Below, piece by piece: positions 36,257 through 48,540 of a stretch of DNA of 64,000 bases. The translations under genes and the position numbers were made by a program. Source of the DNA: Amoebidium appalachense (taxonomy: Eukaryota > Ichthyosporea); the NCBI GenBank assembly GCA_963693365.1, contig CAVNZM010000011.1, positions 7,006,001-7,070,000 of the forward strand. Reading direction: 5' to 3'. The stretch's first letter is position 1. Each line of letters opens with the position of its first letter. A model generated the notes under the pieces. It ran no database searches, had not been told where the DNA came from, and saw nothing but the letters and a program-made list of their open reading frames with translations.

Positions 36257-36897
36257 CACACACACGCACACACACCACACCCCAATCAAAGACGAAATCT
36301 TCTCATGCTGCATTTTTTAACATGCTTATTCATGTTTAATGTTGTTGTTCTTCCTTATTGGTTCATTCTTAATGCACTGTGACCCCCCCCCCCCTCCCCC
36401 CCCCCCCCCCCCCCCCCCCACACACACACTCACTCCCACTCCCTCCCTCCCACCTCCCCCTGTTGTCCCACGTACGGATCACCAACACATAACCACACAA
36501 GACATCAAATCCTTATCACTCAGAGAAACGGTACATGCATGGTTATCCAGTATCCATTCAGCTTCTTACTTCCTCAAGTCATTTCAGATTTTTCATTGTC
36601 GAATTCGGTTTTATTTGCTGCTAATGGAGAATACCCCCTCTCCTCATCACCACATACACACACATGCTTACGTGTACGGTACACGCAACACACACACCAA
36701 CACCCACACAGGAGTTTCAAAAGGCGTTGCCCGAGCTCTTCAGCTTCATGCTCCACACATTTGAGTGCGGACTGCGGGATCCAATGGCCCACAAGTCTGC
36801 CACTCAGATTTCGTGGTCAGCTGTGAAGTATGGAGCTGACATGCCTGACTACGAGGGTGGTGCTCGGCCATCAGAGATCAGCAAGGTAAACAACTAT

Positions 36898-36933
<36 letters not shown>

Positions 36934-37746
36934 ATCATTGTGTTTTAGCCCCCGTCCGAAAGACAACGTATGGATATCGAAATGATGATATTGATAAGTC
37001 GTATGTATGGGTTACGTATCATCGTAGTGTTTTAAGGATACCTCCTAAGCATGGGCAAGTATCATCCTATCATGTCATCTTTAGGTTTGGTATGGTAACA
37101 TTGTGATAGCATTTTTCCCAGGTACATACATGCTCAGGCTAGCCAGAAAAGTTAAAAACACACACAATCTCCTTCTGTCCCAACCCAGTATGCAAAGACC
37201 TGGGAGAAGATCTGCAAGGCCCGGGAGAAGGCAGTCCTCAGCCTGTCAGCTGATGAGCAAGACGAGAAGGGAGACGACAAGCCCTCCACGAAGCAGTCCA
37301 CGGCAAAAGACGACACCGGCGAGGTTTCTGATGACACTGGCATGGCGGCTGACGAGATGGAGAACTCTGGCTCCAAGAAGCGGCCCAAGTCAGACGACGA
37401 CTTGTCGGATGCCAGTGCCAGGCGCCCCATGAAGAAGGGTAAAAAGGCCCAGCCTGAGGGTGTGGCGTCTAGCGTTGTGGGTGGTGATGTGCGTGGGTCA
37501 CCTGTGTCTCGTGATAGTGCGGGTGGTTCTGATGAGCAGGAGGGTGTTGCGCAAGCAGGGGGGGATGACAAGCTTTGGGAGAAGTTGGCCAAGATTAGGG
37601 GAGGTAAAGAGGTGGTGGATGGCGATGTTAGTAGTGGCGGGGGGAAACGTGCGAGGGAAGTGAGTGATGAGAGTGGGGATGAGAAGGGTGAAGGTGGGGT
37701 TAAAAAGCAGAAAGGCTATGTGGGTGGGAGGGTTGAGGATGATTAG
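35956..37746 (+). pseudogene. Coding locus with two in-frame stops and a frameshift
   Basis: Exon 1 starts at ATG 35956, directly after a CAG, with MFQVAPVNAADPDKLADQV, then TAA (36031) and TGA (36040), then in the same frame MVEVECNNHPCGRKYSVDPV and NPWGNPALHHIMCMSPING. A one-base shift is then needed to reach SYIKNRLSSFKTLN and donor GTTTGT at 36210. Exons 36712-36885 (EFQKALPELFSFMLHTFECG and on) and 37189-37746 are intact and in phase; the last is Lys/Asp/Ser/Gly-rich (KKRPKSDDDLSDASARR) and ends TAG. Exon 1 has the Cys/His spacing of a possible zinc site (C-x2-H-x-C). No family recognised. The lesions could be sequence errors, but three in one exon suggest decay. It lies just upstream of the transposase-like gene. 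Confidence 0.45.
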
Positions 37747-38150
37747 AATTGAGGAGTAATAGGGAAAGATCCCCCCCCCCCCCCCCCCCCCCCCCCCGGA
37801 GAAAAAAAAAAAAGAATTAATACTTGGTTTTTGTCTCTTTTGGTGTAGTCCCCGCCTCTGCAGGGGGGAGATAGGGGGGAGATGTAGACTTCGTATTTTA
37901 TTTGTGTGGTGATGTTTGTTTTGTTTGTTTGTTTGTTAGTTTGTTTAGTTTGTTCGGTGAAGGCTGGACTCCTGTGGAGTCTAACAGTCTGAGAGTGAAA
38001 TGGTCTCTACTCCTGTGGAGTGAGACTTAGAAAAATTTTAACATGAACACCTTGTGCGGTCTCTGCTCCAGTGGAGCGAGACATAAAGGAACAACAGTCT
38101 TTATGGTTTCTCGTGTACAAATTGTGAAATAAGTTAGAAAGGTAAGAAGG

Positions 38151-38181
<31 letters not shown>

Positions 38182-38367
38182 GTGTCGAACACGATAGCCA
38201 TCCGGTATGCCCTGCGTTAGCGTAGCACTAGTGATCGGGAATATTCGAGATATTCGGGATAAACTGGTGGATAGGTTCACGATAGATCAGGATAGATCTA
38301 GAGGAGTCTAGAAGATTCTATTGGAATGTTTTGATTGGTAGCGATTAGATCCATAGCGGCGGGTAGA
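37747..38367. other. Gap between two coding loci
   Basis: A C-run (37771-37797) and A-run, then (TTTG)n, then the hairpin cluster at 37967-38082, then a G-run (38157-38182). The remainder to 38367 is unique sequence containing repeated GATAGATC/GATATTCG-type words. No exon. Confidence 0.5.
37967..38082 (+). other. Three related hairpins with a compensatory change
   Basis: GACTCC-TGT-GGAGTC lies at 37967-37981. GTCTC-T-ACTCC-TGT-GGAGT-GAGAC lies at 38003-38026. GTCTC-T-GCTCC-AGT-GGAGC-GAGAC lies at 38059-38082. The last two have 10-bp stems with the same single-base bulge. An A-T pair in one is a G-C pair in the other, so pairing was conserved while sequence changed. They lie in the 3' region of the locus ending at 37746. 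Confidence 0.6.
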
Positions 38368-38420
38368 CCAATCGGGAATAGTATGTAACATTCCAGTGAG
38401 CCAGACCACAAGTATATAAA
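38368..38420 (+). promoter_or_regulatory. CCAAT plus TATA promoter of the transposase-like gene
   Basis: CCAAT at 38368-38372 and AGTATATAAA at 38411-38420 lie 45 bp apart, about 320 bp before the chosen start codon at 38738. The 49.9 kb region has the same layout. Confidence 0.55.
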
Positions 38421-38737
38421 GGTCCCGGGCCGCCAGGAGCTACTACTAGAGAGAAGGGGGGGGTATGATTGGAGGGGGGGGTGTTCAGCTAACCTTATAT
38501 GGATAAAGCAAAGTTACAAGGATTCAAGCCATTGGTTGGGCAAGACCCCTTTTGCCGAATATGGATAACAGATCATACACTGCTGTAGGCGGCGGTCAGG
38601 AATTGGCGCGCTCTTTACTGGTCACAACCAGTCCGGGAAGGCCATGAGCAGCATTGCCGAGCACACTGGAATACGGGAATGTTTGCGGTAACGTAGTCGC
38701 ACTAGGGGGGCAGGGGGCCAGGCCCCAAGTGTTTAAA

Positions 38738-40243
38738 ATGAAGCCAGGCTGCCCTAAGGGCACAACACAGCGCCCTGGGCATAAAACAGGCGGAGCTAGG
38801 GAGGGAGCTGGGCGCAAAAAAAAAGATGCTGCATTTGTTCAGCCTTTAGCGAACTTTGCAGGTTTTGGGACGGCAAACAAAGCTGTTTTGCAGGAACTAA
38901 ACGTAAACGTACAACCCGAACAGCCCCCTCTATCTAAGGCCGCCGACATAAGGGCCCGTGTAGTTGAGGCAGGTAGCGTCCATTCGTTACCAAGAGAAAT
39001 GGATCGGGCCCCCTGCTCCACACCCACCAGACATACAGGTGCAACCCGACGAGGAACCTTTGCTAAATGCAGCAGCAGATGCGTACCGGGTAGACGAGGA
39101 TGAAGGGGAGGAAGAGGGAGAAGATAATACGGACGGGGATGACGGTGGAGAGGAGTTTTCTGACGCGGCGGGCGAAACAATCAAGTCGCACCTGCACACA
39201 GTGAAAGAGAGTCTCAAAGATGAGAAGACGCCTGTGGGGTGGCATCTTCCACCTCCCATTATAGGCTTTAATTTTGGGGGCGATCCAGCGCCTTTCTACA
39301 AACCCAGATGTTTTGCCTGGCTTCCGGAAAGGTTGTCTCCCGGTTTCATGGTGCCGTGCCCCTTCGATGATCACTACGTGGACCCCCACAACCACCCCAA
39401 CCCACACCGTACTTCTCGCAATGGGTTCATGAGCAACCCCGTAGGACGGCGTGTTATCGACTTTGACAGCTGCTACTACATTATCACGGCCCGGTACTTT
39501 TGTGACACATGCAAAAAAAACTTTGCCGGCACAAACCCCCAGACAATTAAACGCCTTCCACTCTTCATGCGTGATCAGTTTCCGGCCTACCTTAGCCACC
39601 GCAGTGGGCTCGACCTAAAGGTGGTAACATTGTTGCGTGCACTGGCAGACAAAGGTGTGGGCCCAAACGCCTTTGCCACCCTCCTCTCGGAGCTCCACAA
39701 GCAGCGATACGACGAGCAGCGGCTCCTGTATTACTCGAGGGCGCTGCATTGGACCAAGTATGAACTCAAAAAGCGTAACGATTTCCGCCCCCACGACCAG
39801 CGCCTGACAGAACTTCCCCCAGAGGAGCAGGCGGCTAAGTTCTCGGCGTTTGGTGACAAAAATGGTTACGCTGGACATGTGCCTTCAGGCAAGTGTGCAC
39901 TGCATTTTGGGTGTGTAAATGGTCCCCATTGTTTTGTATGCACGTGCTTGGGCATTTTTTGGGTTGGCTTGGTAGGGTTTTGTTTTATTATTTTTTATTT
40001 TTTTTTTAGGGGGGGGGGGGGACTTGGAAATGGGTTTTGGAAGTGTGGTCAATAAGTTTCTATTATGGTGGTGGTGGATGTGTGGTGGTGGATGTGCGCC
40101 TGTGAGTGTGCGTGTACTTGTGGGTCCGTGTGTGTGTGTGTGTGTGTGGGGAGGGGGGGGGGGGAGGGGGGAGGGGGGACATGGTGATGGATTAGGTGGT
40201 GGTGGTGGCAATCAGTCATGGTGGTGGTGGTGGTGGTGGTGGT

Positions 40244-40287
<44 letters not shown>

Positions 40288-40436
40288 GGGCAGAGGGATC
40301 ATCAGAGGGGTGAAAGCATAACGGTCCATGTACCAGTGAGTGTGCTTGGGAAATCGTGGAGAACTGTTATGCCTGAAATTAGATGGTGGGTGTGCGCATG
40401 TGTGTCTGTGTGTGTTGGGGGAAAGGAGGTGGAGAG

Positions 40437-40470
<34 letters not shown>

Positions 40471-40659
40471 GGGGGGGCACATGGTGGTAGACTGGATCTT
40501 GGTGGCGGTACTTAATGGTTATTATAGTAGTGGCAGGAGGGTGTGGGGGGAAGGGCAAACGGACGTGCAGGGGACAAACTGCAGATGGGGCACAAAGGGG
40601 AAAGAAGGTGAAAGTTGGTGCAATGACTTGGAGGGTTTGCGCGCGCCGGGAGGCGGGGG

Positions 40660-40699
<40 letters not shown>

Positions 40700-41388
40700 A
40701 ACGGCCGGAGATGGGTGTGTAGCGTTTTTGAGATGGGAAAAGCCATACAGACTTACGAAAATACAGAGAGGTGAGATGAACACGAGGGACTAGAGGGAAT
40801 GGGGGGGATGGTCCTGATGGGAGGGTGGTGGAGTTCTAACAGTACTTGGGGTTCAGGCAAATACCTGAGTGCCGTGTATACTGAGTTCAGCGACCGCACG
40901 GCAAAGTACCAGAGCCTGGACACGCAGCTCAAGCCCGTAAACAACGTGCTCAAGGCCGACCACACCTTCCAAATTGGGAAGCTCACCGGCATCAATGGGG
41001 AGCCTCTGTACCGAGGCCTATGGACTTGTGTAAACGAGCTTGGCGGTGTGTGGTCCCTCCTCTTCTCCCCCCTCCCCCCACTCTCCCCCAGGCCCCCTTC
41101 CCCCCTCCCCCCCCCCCCCACACACGCCCACCCCCCCCCCCCCCACACACACACACACACACGCCCCCCCTCCCCCCCCCCCCCCTCCCCCCTCTAGGGC
41201 CTTTAAATCTCTTAGGCTCCACATTTAATGAGGTGGCACACTGTGAGTAGAGGTTTGTAGTATGTGGGTTTTGGGGACAATTCTTGCCCTGTCGAGCAAA
41301 AACTAGGAAGCTCCAGATATGTGTGTATGTGTTTTTGCTGGGTAGAGATTGGGGTGGGCTGGGGTGGAGCTTTCTTTTGGCGGGGAAT

Positions 41389-41472
<84 letters not shown>

Positions 41473-42970
41473 AGCTTCTGCCAAGCAGAATGGGAGTAGG
41501 GGCCAGTGATTGCAAGGGATGCAGGGGGGGGGGGGGGGGGGGGGGGGGGAGACACCACCGTCGGGGTTGAAGGTAGAGAGGGCAAGAGGCCCGGGGTGGG
41601 GTGGGGGGGGGGGGGGGGGGGACAGTAGGTGCCATATGGAGGGCTGTCCCATGGTTTGGGGGGAGGGGGAGTGGGGAAGGATCGTGGGCACATGGGTTTG
41701 GGGGGAAGGCAGAGAGGGGGAAAGGATTGTGATCACAAGGGTTTAGGGGGAGGAAGGGGGAAGGATTGTAGGTACATGGGTTTAGGGGGGAGGGGGGGGG
41801 GGGAAGATTTTGGGGGAAAGGGAGGCCTGGGGAAAGTATGTGGGCACATGGGTTTGGGGGGAAGGAGGGGGAAGGGTTTTGGGGGAGAGGGAGGGGAAAG
41901 TATGTGGGCACATGGGTTTGGGGGGAGGGAGGGGGAAAGGATTGTGTGGGCACTGAAGTCTCGTGAAGGGCCATGTGGTAAGGGAAGCTAGAACATGCAT
42001 GGCTGCTCGGAGATGCCCTCTCACACAGTGCGGCACCCCAGAGATCCGGGCGCAGGTATTTACACGGGACTGCAGCCACCAGGAGATTGAGCCCGTGATC
42101 CAGCGCATCTCTGCCACCACGGCGGCGCTCAACAGCAAGGGCCCGGCCTTCTTCTACACAGATCGGTGCTGCCAAGACCGGGCGTTTGTTGAGCGCATGT
42201 TTCCAACCCTAGCCCGGCCAAAATGCCCCGTCCGTCTGAACGAGGCTGCGCTGGTAAGCGTGACGGACGGTCTGCCTGGGCTGGAGCTGCCGGCCAACTA
42301 CCCTAAGCCGGTGTACACCGACTGCCAGGGGGCGGTGGTGGCTACAGCGGCCATTCGTGCCGACCTGGAGGGGCAGCAGCACCGCGTGGTGGGGCTGGAC
42401 TGCGAGTGGGTCTATCGGGTGGGCCAGGCGCGGTCCAAGGTTTGCACGCTGCAGATTGCCACCGCACGGGCCGTGTACATCTTCCACTTGGCACGCATGG
42501 GCCCCAACCACAGCCCGCCCGCGCGGCTGGTGGACGAGCTGATTGCGCTGCTTAGGGACCCCAGCATCATCAAGGTGGGCAAGCAGATCGGCACGGACTC
42601 GGCCCACCTCAACAAGGACTACGGCACCCCTGTGGCCAGCTATCTGGAGCTGGGCCGGTTCTGCTATGCCCGTGCAGCTATCACCTCTGCGGCCCGGGGC
42701 TTGGCCGACATCACTGCCCAGGTCATAGGCAAGAAGCTGCCCAAGCCGGCACTTGTTCGATGCTCCAACTGGCACGAGCCGCTATCAGAGGTGCAGGCCA
42801 CCTACGCTGCCCTTGATGCATATGCGTCCCTGCAGGTCTACTCGGCCGTGGTCGATAGGCCAAACCTGTCAGGTGTGTATCCCACCTGCTTTTTGCCCCA
42901 GTGCTTATGTGCTTATGCCAGATATAGAAAGATTGTGGGCCCCCCAGAGGAGAGGGGAGGGGGAGGGGGG

Positions 42971-43001
<31 letters not shown>

Positions 43002-43093
43002 TGGCTGACCACATGGGCCAGTGTTCCAGTTGTGTTATGCTGGGTGTCGGGTGGCTATCAAAGGAGGGGGTGATTGGTGGTGGTGGTGGTGGT

Positions 43094-43125
<32 letters not shown>

Positions 43126-44172
43126 CTATAGCACTGTTAACACGTGCAAGTGCCACACAAGCTGGGCACTGGGAGAGGGGGGGGGGGGGAGGGAGAAGGG
43201 GGGGGGGGGGGGGGGGGGGAAGGGGGTTGCTAAGGAATATGCATTTGATTTTTGTGGAGCGAAGAGAAAAACGTTGGTGCTGTGGCTTTTTGGCTGAGTT
43301 TTTTGCTTCCCTCTATGACATGCAGCGCGGCTTCATGCAAAGGCACTCGGTGAAGGGGTTGAGATTGTGCCCCGGCGGGGCCCACATGCTGCAGCAGCCA
43401 CCGGGGTGGTGCTGGCTGTGCAGCCGGAGCGCTGGGGGGGCATGAAGGTGGGCAAGAAGCATGCAGTGGTGCGGGTGGATCAGGTGCTGTCGCCGGCCAT
43501 GCAGGTGCCCTTTGGCCCCGACAAGGGCAAGACCCTGGGAGAGCTGGGCCCGCCGCCCTTTGAGCTGATGGTGCACCTGCAGTGGCTACGGCCCATTCAG
43601 CCCCCACCGGACCCAGGTGCCGAGGTGCCGGTGGTCCCTGACCCAGCCCCTCCCCCTGCCAGTCCTCCCCCTGCCGAGCAGCAGCAACCCCTTGCCGGCC
43701 CACAGGCACCCCCCCAGGACCCCCAGGCAGCCCCGGGGGGCCTTGAGGCAGCCCCAGGGGGACCCGAGGCAGCTCCCAGAGAGGGCATGTTGGGCCAGGC
43801 ACCGCCTGGGGAGGTGGTGTGGCAGACTGTGCTGAATGACGCCTTCCACTCCATTGCAAACACGGCGGACGGCACGTACAAGTCACACCCCCGCAGGGCT
43901 GAGTACGCACGCGCACTCAGCGAGGCAATATTTGTGTGGAATGAAGAGGATTACGGACATGTGAAGGTGCCCCCCCCCCCTCCCCCCCCCCCCAAAATAA
44001 AAAATAAAAAATAAAAATAAAAAAAACGGCAACAACAACATGCGTGACTGACGCGCACACACACATACACTCGTTAGCACACACTCACCATTCCACCCAC
44101 AACCATGCACACCTTCGACAAAACTTCTGAGGGAAGAGAGAGAGCCTGAGCCTCAGAGAGAGGGGGGGGGAA

Positions 44173-44215
<43 letters not shown>

Positions 44216-44790
44216 GGGGGGGGAGGAGAGTGGGGGTTATTCATATGCCTAGAGAGAAATAATGTAGGGTTGTGGGGGGAAATAGCCACATGCATTTTTT
44301 ACTTGTGTTGGGGGAGAAGATGGGGGGGGTGGAGGGGAGGGGTCCTACAATAACGGCAGGTATCAAAGTCTACCAAACCCAAATTGCAGTGTGCGTAGTA
44401 AATTAATATTGGCATCCTGCCTCACAGGGGGTGCTGGAGCAGAAGGGCATCGACATTGAAACCGAGCTCAAGGGCGGCGACCTGAGCTACTTCATGGAGC
44501 GCATCCGGCGGGTTATTCCCGACCCATACACGCTGGTCTCGCGGCTGGTGGAGTTCAAAAACACCTACAAGGATGTGCCGCCCGGACCGGATGGCAAGCC
44601 TCTGTTCAAGAAGGATGGCTTTGAAAGACTCGAGGCAACATCCCCCCCCCCCCCCCTCCCCCTGCAGGCGCCCAACAACTCCACCACCACAGAAAAGATT
44701 CTTCGCTTATTTGTCATCCTTGGTTCATCTGCACACACACGCACACCCTAGCCTCCCCCCCCCCCCCCCCTCCCCCCCCCCCCCAAACAT

Positions 44791-44858
<68 letters not shown>

Positions 44859-44930
44859 CCCGCACGGCCCTTGCTGCCTAGCCAGTTGTTTTTTGCCTTT
44901 CCCTGCTCGTTTTTTTCCTTAGCAACCCCA

Positions 44931-44980
<50 letters not shown>

Positions 44981-46647
44981 ACACATACACACACACTACC
45001 ACCACCACCACCCACCCATCTCTCTGATGTTTGCTTGTGCCCCCACAGTCGCTGCTCGAACACGCCCAAAATGGCTGTCTGTCGGACCCCCCCGGCCTGC
45101 CCCTCTACTACGAGACCACTGCCGACGCAGATGGGCTCATGCGCTACCGCTGCATCCGGGGCACCAACGAGGTGGAGGGGGCAGTGCACAACCCCCTGGC
45201 CACCCACTTTGGGGCCACACGCATGTCGCTGCGCCTGCTGGACGCCACCATGTCCAATAGGCGCCACCGCCACAACCTGCGTGCACACTACCGCAACCGC
45301 CTGGGCCAGGCATCGGGGCCCCCCCACTACAGCCCCTGGATTGTTGACGACATGGAGGCACTGGCGCTGATGCTGTACGGCCATCACCTCGACCCCCAGT
45401 GGGTACCCGTAGGCTGCTACAAGCTACCGGAGGAGTACTTCAACTTTGCCCCGCTCTCCTGTGTGGCCAATGCCCCGGCGCAGGAGCCAGTTGCGGTGCC
45501 CGCACCCCCACCTCCGTCTGATAACATCGAGCCTGCAGCCAATGGCGTGATGGGCGGGCCAGAGGACTGTGAGGTCGAGGAGGGTGACGGTGCTGCCATG
45601 GGGGGGGGCAACCAGGTGGCGCGTGGTGCACCACAGCCGGACCCTGCACTGAGGGGCGACTACAAGTTCCTGGCGCAGAAGCAACATGTGGCCATCCCCT
45701 TCCTTCCGGTGCTTACCCCTCAGGAGCGCAAGCTATTCAGCACGCTGCTCCTGGGCACCTACAAGGCACATGCAAAGCCCAACGGCCAGCTGTTCGAGGC
45801 TTTGGCCCAAGACTTCAACAAGGCTGCCTCTGTGGCTGGGGGAATCTACATGAAGGATGCGGCCTACATCAAGAAGCATTTCGACAAGTGGAAGACCTGG
45901 CAGACGGCACATGCACAGCGCTCCACACACGAGGGCCTGGCAGATCACCGCAAGCGTATGCGCGAGGAGAGGGCAGACGCTGTGCCAGCAACCATACGGC
46001 CTGCCCCCTTGCCACCCCTCCCTGTTCCAGACGGTGTCGATGCAGGGGCGCAGCGTGAGCGGCCCTTGCCCATGCTAGTGGGCAAAAAGCATCGCAACAT
46101 TGGCCCTGAGGGGCCCCTGCAGATGGATTTGCCGGTGCCCCCTCCTATGCAGCCACCCCAGAGAGCCCCCAAGACCTGCAAGACGTGTGGCCGCCAGGGC
46201 AAGGGCTGCCCCGGCTCCAATCGGGCCAAGAGCTGCCCACGTTGGGTTGCAGCCAATCAGGATGCCATGCCACCAGCACCCGCGCTTGACATGCAGCAGG
46301 GCCATGTGCCGCACATGCCCCCTGCACCCCATCCAGGCCCGCACCACCCACATGGCTGGCCCCCACCGTGGGGCATCATGCCGCCTCAGCCCGGCCCTGC
46401 CTTCCCCATGCCTGGGCTACTGCCGCAGCACGGTCCCCATCCTTACTTGGGCCATGTGGGCCAGCCCTCGGCTGGTGGGCAGTTCCCACCCCCTTCTCGT
46501 GCATCTGCTGTGCTGGGCCTGGCGTTGCCACCTGCTGGAGAGACGCAGCTGCAATGGCACGATCGAAAGCAAAGTAATCGTGGCCGCAAGTCTGCAGGCA
46601 GCCAATCAGGATCTCAGAGTAGTCAGAGTAGCCAAACTAGTGTCTAA
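38738..46647 (+). CDS. DDE-transposase-like protein with DUF6729-like, DEDDy exonuclease and SANT-like domains
   Basis: Seven exons: 38738-38972, 39031-39888, 40857-41045, 42042-42872, 43326-43966, 44428-44634, 45049-46647 (TAA); 1520 codons, all phases match. Introns after 39888 and 44634 use GC donors; the first intron is only 58 bp. Residues 1-30 (GHKTGGAREGAGRKKK) look DNA-binding. About 145-245 is a Cys/His region like DUF6729 (HPNPHRTSRNGF, C-x2-C at the end). A presumed RNase H-fold triad is D399 (KADHTF), D468 (YTDRCC) and E1030 (RGTNEVEG). Between D468 and E1030 sits a DEDDy 3'-5' exonuclease domain, WRN-like: D547, E549 (GLDCEW), D613, Y682, D686. A SANT/Myb-like helix set spans about 1205-1272, then a CKTC...C...C knuckle near 1364-1386 and a Pro/His/Met-rich tail. 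AATAAA at 46996. Family assignments come from motif reading only. Confidence 0.75.
40128..40697. repeat. G-runs and (GGT)n in an intron
   Basis: Several G-runs of 20-40 nt and a (GGT)n block at about 40198-40243 fill the intron between 39888 and 40857. Here the sense strand is G-rich, opposite to most introns of SHMT. Confidence 0.85.
41390..41470. repeat. 81-nt uninterrupted G homopolymer
   Basis: Every base from 41390 to 41470 is G. It is intronic in the transposase-like gene and is the longest homopolymer in the window. Confidence 0.95.
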
Positions 46648-46732
46648 TATTGGAATGTACACCAATGTAACGGATCTCATATGTGTTGTAGTGCTTCAAG
46701 TTATACCTGTTCTTCGTACAGTCATGTTAGGG

Positions 46733-46769
<37 letters not shown>

Positions 46770-47095
46770 CTAGCTTTCATTCCGAAGTTTACTGTAAAGA
46801 ATTAAAATTTAGAATCTGAGTAATAGTACAGAGCCTTTGCACTTTTCTCTGTTTGTTAGGAATTCTTTGTGATCGAGAGTATGGTGTGTTAGACTATTGG
46901 TGTTAATGTGTCCTGGAAGGTGTATAATGTCTGCTGGCCGTAGTCAGTATCTATTTTTAGGTATATAGTATATTTTTAAATGTTGGCCGCTGGCCAATAA
47001 ATAGCAAATAATAAACACACGATAAAGTCAACAGCGTGCCAAAAAACTAATCCCCAGCGAGCGCACCCAGTGATGTGTGTGTGTGTGTGTGTGTC

Positions 47096-47163
<68 letters not shown>

Positions 47164-48492
47164 CGCGCGCGCGTGCGTGCGTGTGTGTGTGTGTGTGTGT
47201 GCGTGCGTGCGTGCGTGTGTGCGTGTGTGCGTGTGTGCGTGTGTGCGTGTGTGTGTGTGAGTGTGTGTGTGTGTGTGTGTATGTGTGGTGTGGTGTGTGC
47301 GCGGCTTGTACATATGTACGTGTTCATGTGCACCTGTGTCGGACCTACGAAGTACATGAAAGTAAATTTTGACAGCATCGATCTGCCGGTGTGTATGTGT
47401 ATGTGTGCCAGTGCAGCAGGTGTGCCTTGTAACTGATAGCTTCGCATTTTACGTGTGTGTATATATAGTAGTACGCATAGACACTTGCTGATCATTCGGA
47501 TCGACATTAATATTTAATCTGTCGGTCCTCGGTTTTTTGAGTGAATGATGATCAAGTGTAAGAGCATTCACTTGGCAAGTATTAATGTTGCAGAGGCTAG
47601 CTGCAGCTGCAAGCGTCGGATGCACACTGACAATTGTCTTTTCAGCGAGTCTAACCTGCAGGCAGCAGCTGCACACATATAGGGTTGTTATCTTGCGGCA
47701 CATGCACGGTGATCATTTCAGAGTAATAGAGTTCAGAGCAATGAAAATAATGAAAATAACTAAACTTTGTGACTACTTTAAAGTTGCTGAGATCATACGT
47801 GGTGCAAGCTGCACTATGAACACATGTATAGTGCTAGTAATTAATACATTTTTGTTGCCTTCTGCAGGGTTATCGTAGCTACGTCACGGCCTGCACTCAG
47901 GGGGGGGAGGGGGGGGGGGGAGAGGGGGGATGATTCGAAGGGGGTATAAATAAGAACATGCACCTAAAGGTCTTTCCCGTGGATCCTCCCCCCTCCCCCC
48001 CCCCACCTCTCCCTCCCCCGGGGCCCCATACTATGATATCTAGGCCCAATATTATATGCCCCTTCCCCCCCCCCCCCCCCCTCCCTCCTCCGGATCCCCG
48101 GACCCCACTTCCCTACCCGGAGGCTCAAGAGCTCCCCCCTTCCCCTTCCCCCCCTCCCCCCCCCCCCCAAGGCTTACGGGGGCCCTTCTTCATCGAGGGG
48201 GAGGGGGTGGGGGTGGGGGGGTGGGGGGAGGGGGTGGGGGGGAGGGGAAGGTGGAAGGCGGGGGTGGATGCATGTCAGCCTAGGTGAATTCAATTGTTTA
48301 ACTCCAGTGTGCAGGACTGGTCTGAAGGCTTAAGAAAACAACGAGGAAATGGGGTCCAGTGGAGGTGGTGGTGGTGTTCTGTGTGTGTGTGTACACGTGC
48401 ACGTATGTGTGTGGTTTTTTTAAGGGGTGAGTGGTGGTGGTGGTGGTGGTGGTGGTCACCGTGGTGGTGGTGTGTGTGTCTGGTGTGTGTGT

Positions 48493-48540
<48 letters not shown>

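Noticed and set aside
41303-42175. 290-codon Pro-rich minus-strand frame
   Set aside because: It is antisense to G-runs in the intron and 5' part of an exon of the transposase-like gene; no splice sites.
43230-43916. 228-codon minus-strand frame
   Set aside because: Antisense shadow of a GC-rich coding exon whose plus-strand frame fits the flanking exons in phase.
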